Positions 1 to 6,298 of a stretch of 7,485 nucleotides of DNA are shown here, in pieces. The DNA is taken from contig CALCDT010000235.1 in assembly GCA_937900425.1 (NCBI GenBank), positions 1-7,485 on the forward strand, in the 5' to 3' direction. Origin of the DNA: an uncultured Alphaproteobacteria bacterium (GTDB lineage Bacteria; Pseudomonadota; Alphaproteobacteria; Rhizobiales; Pleomorphomonadaceae). The notes under the pieces are model-generated. The model saw nothing but the letters and a program-made list of their open reading frames with translations. It did not search any database and had not been told where the DNA came from. The translations under genes and the position numbers were made by a program. Each line of letters begins with the position of its first letter. Within the stretch, counting starts at the first letter, position 1.

Positions 1-2
1 CC

Positions 3-1124
<1,122 letters not shown>

Positions 1125-1155
1125 GGATCGAGCCTTCCGCGCTCGCGCATTCCCA

Positions 1156-1185
1156 AGACCCCGGCGTCGCGAGGCGCCGGGGTCT
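1156..1185. terminator. Rho-independent terminator after acs, probably shared with the convergent GNAT gene
   Basis: A perfect 11-bp stem is formed by 1156-1166 (AGACCCCGGCG) and 1175-1185, with an 8-nt loop. On the plus strand it is followed by a T-rich run (CTCGTTTCCTTTC), so it is best placed to end acs. It also lies 36 bp beyond the stop codon of the minus-strand GNAT gene, where the symmetric stem could act too, although the sequence following it on that strand is not T-rich. Confidence 0.85.
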
Positions 1186-1221
1186 CTCGTTTCCTTTCAA
1201 GGATGATTGCTGGCGGTCAGC

Positions 1222-1791
1222 TCACCCCGCCGCGGCAGACGACAGCCGCACGCCGGCTTCGTAGTCGTCCCGCGTGATCCGCGTGTCGATATGCGCCAGC
1301 GCCCGGCCGTGGGCCTCGCACATCACCAGCGACTGCCCGACGACCGAGAAGCCGAGCTTGCGCTGGACGGCGAGCGAAGCGTCGTTGCCGACGAAGACGC
1401 CGGAGCGGACGGCGGGAAGGCCGAGGCCGTCGAAGGCGAGGTCGAGCATCGCCCGTCCCGCCTCGGTGGCGTAGCCCCGGCCCCAGGCGTCCTTGACCAG
1501 CCAGTAGCCGATCTCCGGGTCGTTCGGCAGGCCCTGCAGGCCGACGAGACCGAGCAGCCGGCGCTCGCCCTTCGGCCGCAGGCCGTAGACGTGGGCTTCG
1601 CCCGACGTCCGGGCGGCGTCGCAGTGGGCGAGGAAGGCCGCGGCGTGCTCGGGCCGATAGGGCCACGGCACCCGGGCGAGCCGGCCGGCGACGTCGAAAT
1701 CGGACAGCGCCGCGGTGATCGCCGCGGCGTCGGCCGCGTCCGGCGCGTCGAGCGTCATCCGCGCCGTCTCGATCACCGCCGGAGCCTGCAT
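1222..1791 (-). CDS. GNAT family N-acetyltransferase, RimJ/RimL-like (distal of the pair)
   Basis: Predicted 189-residue acetyl-CoA-dependent N-acetyltransferase of the RimJ/RimL-like group; the substrate is unknown. The acetyl-CoA pyrophosphate-binding loop is visible at residues 100-110 (KDAWGRGYATE), preceded by the EIGYWL strand at 93-98. The later GNAT motif VGNDASLAVQRKLGF is at about 134-148. The N-terminus (ETARMTLDAPDAADAAAI) has the usual strand-helix pattern of the family. I chose the ATG at 1791 because GGAGG (1797-1801) sits 5 nt upstream. A GTG at 1809 would give 195 residues and a 4-bp GTGA overlap with the upstream GNAT gene, and cannot be excluded. It is the last gene of the minus-strand cluster, 14 bp after its paralogue with the ATG start, so the two are almost certainly co-transcribed. 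There is no signal peptide or membrane segment. Confidence 0.92.
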   Translation of the reverse strand: MQAPAVIETARMTLDAPDAADAAAITAALSDFDVAGRLARVPWPYRPEHAAAFLAHCDAARTSGEAHVYGLRPKGERRLLGLVGLQGLPNDPEIGYWLVKDAWGRGYATEAGRAMLDLAFDGLGLPAVRSGVFVGNDASLAVQRKLGFSVVGQSLVMCEAHGRALAHIDTRITRDDYEAGVRLSSAAAG

Positions 1792-1796
1792 CCGCG

Positions 1797-1801
1797 CCTC
1801 C
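1797..1801 (-). promoter_or_regulatory. Shine-Dalgarno that decides the start of the distal GNAT gene
   Basis: GGAGG on the minus strand lies 5 nt before the ATG at 1791. The competing GTG at 1809 has only a GGAG 8 nt upstream, so the internal ATG is the better-supported start. Confidence 0.65.
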
Positions 1802-1805
1802 GTCG

Positions 1806-2510
1806 TCACAGGCTGCGCTCCATCACCGCCGCCCCGGCGCTCGCGCCCTGGAGCTCGGCGCGCGGCGTCGCGCCGAGGATCGAGACCGGCTGCCAGCGCC
1901 GAAGACTCTCCCAGGTCCGCCGATCGAGCGAGAAGCAGTCGATGGCGACGACCGAGCGGAAGAAGGCCGAGGGACTGAGATCCTGCCCGGTGTACTGGAA
2001 GCCGCATTTCTCGATGACCCGCCGCGAGGCGCCGTTGGTCACCCGGCAGGAGACGTTGACACGCTCGTGGCCGTGCACCTCGAAGGCGTAGTCGACCGCC
2101 GCATGGGCCGCCTCGGTGGCGTAGCCGCGGTTCCAGTAGGCCTCGCCGAGCCAGTAGCCGAGTTCGGGCACCGGCCCGCGGCGGTGGTCGAGGGTGATGG
2201 CGCCGACGAACTCGGCCGCGACCCCGCCCCGCTTGACCCAGAGGAGATGCTTGAGGCCGTCCTCCGGGCAGGGTTCGGCGATGTAGGCCTCGGCGTTGCG
2301 CAGCGAATAGGGATGCGGCATCCGCGTCAGGTTCTGCGCGATCTTCGGGTTGTCGGCGAGGGCGGCGAGCGCCGCGGCGTCGGCGAGCGCCGGCGGGCGG
2401 ATCACGAGGCGCCGGGTTTCCAGCACGACGCCGGGGAACGGCTCGGCGAGAGGCCGCGCGAGGGGCCGCGCGGATGGCGATCCCGGTCTACTTTCGTCTT
2501 CTCCGGTCAT
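1806..2510 (-). CDS. GNAT family N-acetyltransferase, RimJ/RimL-like (proximal of the pair)
   Basis: Predicted 234-residue acetyltransferase with a GNAT domain at about residues 28-200. Residues 29-37 (VLETRRLVI) form the first strand typical of RimJ/RimL relatives. ELGYWL at 116-121 is followed by the acetyl-CoA loop EAYWNRGYATEA at 123-134, and RVTNGASRRVIEKCGF at 156-171 is the conserved later motif. The first 25 residues are proline/arginine rich and contain a small repeat (ARPLARPLA, encoded by a 12-bp tandem repeat near 2450-2473), probably a disordered tail. The ATG at 2510 has GGAG 10 nt upstream; the frame stays open further upstream, but that part would run through the hairpin at 2535-2562 and looks non-coding. 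It lies 127 bp downstream of rpmA on the same strand. The protein resembles its neighbour in layout, suggesting an old tandem duplication. The substrate is unknown. Confidence 0.92.
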   Translation of the reverse strand: MTGEDESRPGSPSARPLARPLAEPFPGVVLETRRLVIRPPALADAAALAALADNPKIAQNLTRMPHPYSLRNAEAYIAEPCPEDGLKHLLWVKRGGVAAEFVGAITLDHRRGPVPELGYWLGEAYWNRGYATEAAHAAVDYAFEVHGHERVNVSCRVTNGASRRVIEKCGFQYTGQDLSPSAFFRSVVAIDCFSLDRRTWESLRRWQPVSILGATPRAELQGASAGAAVMERSL

Positions 2511-2534
2511 GGCTTCGGGTCTCCGGAACGCAAG

Positions 2535-2562
2535 AAGGGGAGGTGGCGCCCCACCTCCCCTT
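2535..2562 (-). terminator. Hairpin terminator after rplU-rpmA
   Basis: A perfect 12-bp stem (2535-2546, AAGGGGAGGTGG, with 2551-2562) encloses a 4-nt loop. It lies 75 bp beyond the rpmA stop and 24 bp before the GNAT start. On the minus strand the right arm runs into CTTCTTGCGTT, a weak and interrupted T tract, so termination may be partial. That would let some transcripts continue into the GNAT genes, for which I see no convincing promoter of their own. Confidence 0.75.
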
Positions 2563-2637
2563 TGGATCGTCCGGCCCTGACCATGGCCGATCCTCCGGGT
2601 CCGTGGGACGCCGGGGGGTCGGATGGACCATTCGGCG

Positions 2638-2916
2638 TTACTCTGCTGCTTCCATCGTGGCCGTCGCGGGGACGACCGATACGAACACTTTACCGTTGGA
2701 CTTGCTGTCGAAGGCGACCTTGCCCTCGACGAGGGAATAGATCGTGTGGTCGCGGCCGATGCCGACGTTCTTGCCGGGATGCCACTGGGTGCCGCGCTGG
2801 CGCACGATGATGTTGCCGGGAATGACGGCTTCGCCGCCGAACTTCTTGACGCCGAGACGGCGACCAGCGGTATCGCGACCGTTGCGCGAGGAGCCACCCG
2901 CTTTCTTGTGTGCCAT
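2638..2916 (-). CDS. rpmA: 50S ribosomal protein L27
   Basis: This 92-residue large-subunit protein has an N-terminal tail that reaches the peptidyl-transferase centre. The sequence starts MAHKKAGGSSRNGRD, continues with GRRLGVKKFGGE, and has the conserved GNIIVRQRGTQWHPGKNVGIGRDHT core at about residues 34-58, all diagnostic of L27. The tail already begins at the mature position, without the cleaved leader found in Firmicutes. The start is fixed by GAAGGAG at 2924-2930, 7 nt upstream of the ATG. It follows rplU by 90 bp on the same strand, the near-universal rplU-rpmA order, and precedes a terminator hairpin. Its last residues (PATATMEAAE) are a short variable extension. TAA is used as stop, whereas the neighbouring genes that end inside the window use TGA. 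Confidence 0.98.
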   Translation of the reverse strand: MAHKKAGGSSRNGRDTAGRRLGVKKFGGEAVIPGNIIVRQRGTQWHPGKNVGIGRDHTIYSLVEGKVAFDSKSNGKVFVSVVPATATMEAAE

Positions 2917-3006
2917 CGTCCTACTCCTTCAATTCATCTCGCCGATCCGGGGGACGCATCGTCCGCGCGCCGGTCGGCCTCGTCTGTTCCACTCCGTCCG
3001 CACGCC

Positions 3007-3324
3007 TCAGGCGCCGGCGGAAATTCCGGTGATGCGGACCACGGTCTGGTGCTGACGGTGGCCGATCTTGCGCTTCGAGTTCTGCCGGCGGCGCTTCTTG
3101 AAGGAGATGGTCTTCTTGGAGCGCGTCTGGCCGACGATCTCGGCGCTGACGGTGGCGCCCGCGACGGTCGGGGCGCCAAGGGTGGTGCCGGCGTCGCCGC
3201 CGACGAGCAGGACCTCGGCGAAGGTGATGGCCGCGCCGGCCTCGCCTTCGAGCTTCTCGACGGCGAGCACGTCGTTGGCGGCGACCTTGTACTGCTTGCC
3301 GCCGGTCTTGATGACTGCGAACAT
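3007..3324 (-). CDS. rplU: 50S ribosomal protein L21
   Basis: This 105-residue protein binds 23S rRNA in the large subunit. It starts MFAVIKTGGKQYKV, the classical L21 N-terminus, and carries the basic signature KKTISFKKRRRQNSKRKIGHRQ at about residues 70-91, followed by TVVRITGI. The length is normal for the family. The ATG at 3324 is supported by this homology and by AAAAAGGA at 3332-3339, 7 nt upstream; the frame stays open further upstream but only through the non-coding leader. It is the first gene of the minus-strand rplU-rpmA cluster and is probably transcribed from a promoter near 3641-3669, which would give a leader of about 310 nt. Confidence 0.98.
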   Translation of the reverse strand: MFAVIKTGGKQYKVAANDVLAVEKLEGEAGAAITFAEVLLVGGDAGTTLGAPTVAGATVSAEIVGQTRSKKTISFKKRRRQNSKRKIGHRQHQTVVRITGISAGA

Positions 3325-3634
3325 TTCGACATCCTTTTTATGCGGCGCTTTCGGCGCCTTGTTGGACCCGCCGCCCACCCGCCCCTTCCGGGACGGCGCG
3401 AGGCGGCGCATCGCCGCGTCCTGTGGCGCCGCCCCGATCGATGCGGGGCGGGCTTGCGTCTCCGATCCGGGCTCGCCGGTGCGAGCCGTGGAAACGGAGG
3501 AAACCCCTCGGCAAAACCGCCTCTGTCCCGCTTGTCGCCCTTGCGGGCGGCGGGCGGAGCGTTTGAGGTGGGCCGGTGGGTTCGGGAGCCTCGGACGGCG
3601 TCGTGGCGGCACACTCGTACCATTCCACGCGATG
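3325..3634 (-). promoter_or_regulatory. Long, hairpin-rich 5' leader of rplU (candidate regulatory RNA)
   Basis: This stretch has no convincing gene. If the promoter at 3641-3669 is right, it is transcribed as the rplU leader. Visible structures in the transcript, in 5' to 3' order, are: a 7-bp stem (3470-3476 with 3481-3487, tetraloop ACCG), an 8-bp stem (3429-3436 with 3444-3451), a 6-bp stem (3403-3408 with 3412-3417), a four-tract G-quadruplex motif (3367-3385) and a 5-bp stem (3344-3348 with 3354-3358) just before the ribosome-binding site. A leader that long and structured would fit feedback control of a ribosomal-protein operon, but I do not recognise it as a known leader family. Confidence 0.4.
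3367..3385 (-). other. G-quadruplex motif in the rplU leader
   Basis: On the minus strand, which is the sense strand for rplU, the sequence is GGGG-C-GGG-T-GGG-CGGC-GGG: four G tracts of at least three with loops of 1, 1 and 4 nt. It lies 42 nt upstream of the rplU start codon. Short loops favour a stable fold in RNA. High local GC makes a chance occurrence possible. Confidence 0.6.
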
Positions 3635-3640
3635 AAGCGG

Positions 3641-3669
3641 TGTTTACAGGGGCGCACGCCCCGCGTCAA
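3641..3669 (-). promoter_or_regulatory. Candidate housekeeping promoter for rplU-rpmA
   Basis: The minus strand carries TTGACG (3664-3669), a 17-nt spacer and TAAACA (3641-3646). The -35 matches the alphaproteobacterial TTGAC core and the spacing is ideal; the -10 matches only three of six consensus bases. The predicted transcript start is near 3634. The spacer contains a perfect dyad (GGGGCG-CA-CGCCCC, 3649-3662, plus-strand reading) and the -35 lies in a second one (CGCGT-CA-ACGCG, 3662-3673), so a DNA-binding regulator could act here. Confidence 0.6.
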
Positions 3670-3708
3670 CGCGAAGCTTGGCCGGCGAAGGCGAAAACAC
3701 CGCGCCGC

Positions 3709-3789
3709 GGCCCGGCGTCCGGGCCCAGGCGGGCGGTCCCGAGGACCGGTCCCCGGTGCGGCTGCCGGGGCGGCCGCGCCCCGCGGCCG
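3709..3789. repeat. Four back-to-back inverted repeats between the divergent promoters
   Basis: Four perfect inverted repeats follow each other: 3709-3715 with 3719-3725 (7 bp, 3-nt loop), 3734-3739 with 3743-3748 (6 bp, 3-nt loop), 3751-3756 with 3765-3770 (6 bp, 8-nt loop) and 3771-3778 with 3782-3789 (8 bp, 3-nt loop). Bases 3701-3790 are about 91% G+C. The block lies between the candidate rplU and obgE promoters, so it should not be transcribed from either. It could be an extrudable or protein-bound insulator, the scar of a rearrangement, or a by-product of extreme base composition. Confidence 0.5.
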
Positions 3790-3807
3790 GCGCAGCCCTG
3801 CCTCACG

Positions 3808-3836
3808 TTGCACTTTGGCCGCCTTTGGCTCATAGG
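3808..3836 (+). promoter_or_regulatory. Candidate promoter for obgE-proB
   Basis: TTGCAC (3808-3813), a 17-nt spacer and CATAGG (3831-3836) precede obgE by 38 bp. The -35 matches consensus at TTG-A and the -10 at only three positions, so it is a moderate candidate chosen partly for its position. It implies a leader of about 30 nt and would exclude an upstream GTG start (3836) for obgE. Confidence 0.45.
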
Positions 3837-3874
3837 TGGCGCCACGAAAATTCCAGCCGACGGCAAGAAGTCCC

Positions 3875-4918
3875 ATGAAGTTCCTCGATCAGGCCAAGGT
3901 CTACGTCCGGTCCGGCGACGGCGGCGCCGGTTCGGTGTCCTTCCGGCGTGAAAAGTTCATCGAATTCGGCGGTCCCGACGGCGGCGACGGCGGCCGCGGC
4001 GGCGACGTCTGGATCGAATGCGTCGACGGGCTCAACACCCTGATCGACTATCGCTACATGCAGCATTTCAAGGCCAAGACCGGCGGCCACGGCATGGGCA
4101 AGCAGCGCAACGGCGCCAAGGGCGGCGACGTCGTGCTCAAGGTTCCGGTCGGCACCGAGATCCTCGAGGAAGACCAGGAGACGTTGATCGCCGACATGGT
4201 CGAGGTCGGCCAGAAGATCAAGTTGCTCGCCGGCGGCAACGGCGGCTTCGGCAACCTCTATTTCAAGACCTCCACCAACCAGGCCCCGCGCCGGGCCAAC
4301 CCGGGCCTGCCCGGCGAGGAGAAGTGGATCTGGCTGCGGCTGAAGCTGATCGCCGACGCCGGCCTCGTCGGCCTGCCCAACGCCGGCAAGTCGACCTTCC
4401 TCGCCCGCACCACGGCGGCGAAACCCAAGATCGCCGACTATCCCTTCACCACGCTCCACCCCAACCTCGGCGTCGTCAACGTCGGCGGACGCGAGTTCGT
4501 GCTCGCCGACATCCCCGGCCTGATCGAGGGCGCTCACGAGGGCGTCGGCATCGGCGACCGCTTCCTCGGCCACGTCGAGCGCTGCGGCGCCCTCCTCCAC
4601 CTCGTCGACGGCACCGAGGAGGACGTCGGCGAGGCCTACCGCGTCGTGCGCGGCGAACTGGAAGCCTACGGCGCCGGGCTCGGCGAGAAGCCGGAGATCG
4701 TCGCCCTCTCCAAGATCGACGCTCTCACGGCGGAAGAGCGCAAGGTCAAGGTCAAGGCGCTGAAGAAGGCCGCCGGCCGCACGCCGATCCTCGTCTCCGC
4801 CGCCTCCGGCGAGGGCGTCCAGGAGGCGCTCGCCCTGATGTGGCGCACCATCGAAGACGCGCGGGCCGAGGCCGAGGAGGTCTCCCCGGCTCGCCGGAGC
4901 GAGGAGTGGCGGCCGTGA
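3875..4918 (+). CDS. obgE: Obg/CgtA family GTPase, ribosome assembly
   Basis: This 347-residue essential GTPase acts in late 50S subunit assembly and couples it to growth state. The N-terminal Obg fold (about 1-159) is shown by MKFLDQAKVYVRSGDGGAG and glycine-rich repeats such as GGPDGGDGGRGGD. The G domain follows, with P-loop GLPNAGKST at 166-174, switch II DIPGLIEG at 212-219, the base-recognition motif as SKID at 279-282 and a G5-like VSAASGEG. The acidic/basic tail is short and the C-terminal OCT domain of Bacillus Obg is absent, as in other proteobacteria. The ATG at 3875 matches the family start exactly; a GTG at 3836 would add 13 non-homologous residues. The ribosome-binding site is AAGAAG (3865-3870) at a short 4-nt spacing. 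It is the first gene of obgE-proB-proA, and proB overlaps its stop by 4 bp. Confidence 0.98.
   Translation: MKFLDQAKVYVRSGDGGAGSVSFRREKFIEFGGPDGGDGGRGGDVWIECVDGLNTLIDYRYMQHFKAKTGGHGMGKQRNGAKGGDVVLKVPVGTEILEEDQETLIADMVEVGQKIKLLAGGNGGFGNLYFKTSTNQAPRRANPGLPGEEKWIWLRLKLIADAGLVGLPNAGKSTFLARTTAAKPKIADYPFTTLHPNLGVVNVGGREFVLADIPGLIEGAHEGVGIGDRFLGHVERCGALLHLVDGTEEDVGEAYRVVRGELEAYGAGLGEKPEIVALSKIDALTAEERKVKVKALKKAAGRTPILVSAASGEGVQEALALMWRTIEDARAEAEEVSPARRSEEWRP
4901..4906 (+). promoter_or_regulatory. Shine-Dalgarno supporting the GTG start of proB
   Basis: GAGGAG inside the obgE 3' end lies 8 nt before the GTG at 4915. The alternative ATG at 4966 has no recognisable ribosome-binding site upstream. Confidence 0.65.
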
Positions 4919-6111
4919 GCCTCACCGACACCGACCGCGCCTCCCTCCAAATCGATCCCGCCGCCATGACCGCACCCGCAGCCGCCGGCCGCCTTGCCCC
5001 TTATCGCCGCATCGTCGTCAAGATCGGCTCCGCCCTGCTCGTCGAGGGCCGCTCCGGCCAGCTGAAGCGGGCGTGGCTGGAGGCGCTGATCGACGACGTC
5101 GTCGCGCTGACCAGGGCCGGCGCCGACGTGCTGATCGTCTCCTCCGGCTCGATCGCCCTCGGCCGCGGCGTGCTCGGCCTGCCCGCCGGCAAGCTCCGCC
5201 TCGAGGAGAGCCAGGCCGCCGCCTCGGTCGGCCAGATCGCGCTCGCCCGGATCTATTCGGAATTCCTCGGCGCCCACGGCCTCACCGCCGGCCAGATCCT
5301 GCTGACCCTGCGCGACACCGAGGAGCGCCGCCGCTATCTCAACGCCCGCGCCACCATCGGCACGCTGTTGAAGATGAAGGCGGTTCCGGTCATCAACGAG
5401 AACGACACGGTGGCGACCACCGAGATCCGCTACGGCGACAACGACCGCCTCGCCGCCCGCGTCGCCACCATGTGCTCGGCCGACCTCCTCGTCCTGCTCT
5501 CCGACATCGACGGCCTCTACACCGCCCCGCCGAACGACGACCCGAACGCCCTCCACATTCCCGTGGTGCCGCGGATCACGCCGGAGATCGAGGCGATGGC
5601 GGGGGCCGCCGGATCGGAGCTCTCGCGCGGCGGCATGAAGACCAAGATCGAGGCCGGCAAGATGGCGACCGCCGCCGGCACCGCCATGATCATCGCCTCG
5701 GGCAAGGTCATGAACCCGCTGCGCCGCATCGACGAGGGCGGCGTCTGTACCCTGTTCGAGGCGCACGCCAACCCGGCCACCGCGCGCAAGGCCTGGATCG
5801 CCGGCCACCTGGAGCCGAAGGGCGCCGTGGTGGTCGACGCCGGCGCCGCGCGCGCCCTGCGCTCGGGCAAGAGCCTGCTGCCGGCCGGCGTGAAGCGCGT
5901 CGAGGGCGTCTTCTGGCGCGGCGACGCCGTCTCGATCTGCGACGAGGACGGCGCCGAACTCGGCCGCGGCCTGATCGCCTACGACCGCCCCGACGCCGAA
6001 CGCCTCGTCGGCCGCAACAGCCGCGAGATCGAAATGATCCTCGGCTACGCCGGCCGCGCCGAGATGATCCACCGCGACGACTTCAGCCTGAAAGGCGAGG
6101 CGGAGGACTGA
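4915..6111 (+). CDS. proB: Glutamate 5-kinase
   Basis: ProB phosphorylates glutamate to gamma-glutamyl phosphate, the first and usually proline-inhibited step of proline synthesis. With the GTG start it has 398 residues. The amino-acid kinase domain shows VKIGSA at 35-40, SSG at 76-78, NENDTV at 161-166, YGDNDRLAA at 173-181, SDIDGLYT at 196-203 and GGMKTK at 239-244. A C-terminal PUA domain (about 297-390) follows, including the SGKSLLPAGVK segment at 317-327. I prefer the GTG at 4915 because it has GAGGAG 8 nt upstream and overlaps the obgE stop in a GTGA arrangement typical of translational coupling. The ATG at 4966 would give 381 residues, closer to family length, and homology to other ProB proteins begins only near residue 28, so that start remains possible. 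One mild oddity is SSGS where many relatives have SSGA. proA follows after 187 bp. Confidence 0.97.
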   Translation: MSLTDTDRASLQIDPAAMTAPAAAGRLAPYRRIVVKIGSALLVEGRSGQLKRAWLEALIDDVVALTRAGADVLIVSSGSIALGRGVLGLPAGKLRLEESQAAASVGQIALARIYSEFLGAHGLTAGQILLTLRDTEERRRYLNARATIGTLLKMKAVPVINENDTVATTEIRYGDNDRLAARVATMCSADLLVLLSDIDGLYTAPPNDDPNALHIPVVPRITPEIEAMAGAAGSELSRGGMKTKIEAGKMATAAGTAMIIASGKVMNPLRRIDEGGVCTLFEAHANPATARKAWIAGHLEPKGAVVVDAGAARALRSGKSLLPAGVKRVEGVFWRGDAVSICDEDGAELGRGLIAYDRPDAERLVGRNSREIEMILGYAGRAEMIHRDDFSLKGEAED

Positions 6112-6298
6112 GGTCGGGGCGGAAGCCGGCCAACCCGGCGAATCGGGTGGCTGCCGCCCGGCCGAGCGCTCTATCACCGTCGACCGATCGCGGCGACGCG
6201 GCGGAGACCCTTGGCCCCTGTGCCGAATGGCTCTACGAATGGCCTTTCGCGCCGATCGCCGCCCGGCCCCGCCAGAGTAGACCCCGAAGAGAAGACCC
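6112..6298 (+). other. 187-bp proB-proA gap
   Basis: No gene is supported here. It holds a direct repeat of CGAATGGC (6224-6231 and 6236-6243, 12-bp period) and a weak promoter-like pair, TTGGCC (6211-6216) and TACGAA (6234-6239) with 17-nt spacing. I see no strong hairpin with a T tract, so read-through from proB into proA is expected. Confidence 0.4.

Noticed and set aside
1207..2091. 294-codon plus-strand frame opposite the GNAT genes
   Set aside because: It is antisense to two clear GNAT domains and has no recognisable motif of its own.
2452..2475. 12-bp tandem repeat (GGCCGCGCG unit) near the start of the proximal GNAT gene
   Set aside because: It is only two units inside coding sequence and gives the ARPLARPLA tail; it is most simply a small slippage duplication without further meaning.
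3338..3628. 96-codon minus-strand open frame spanning the rplU leader, starting 6 nt after the predicted transcript start and ending 13 nt before rplU
   Set aside because: The position is tempting for a leader peptide, but it has no ribosome-binding site, its third codon positions are far less GC-biased than in the neighbouring genes, and the product is a low-complexity Pro/Arg/Ala/Gly string with no recognisable motif.
3836..3874. GTG start giving obgE 13 extra residues
   Set aside because: The Obg family begins with the MKFLDQAK-type sequence encoded from 3875, and the GTG overlaps the candidate -10 hexamer.
4018..4914. Upstream extension of the proB frame inside obgE (a possible 697-codon fusion)
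   Set aside because: This part is the out-of-frame reading of obgE, with an arginine-rich nonsense product. ProB homology begins only after 4915.
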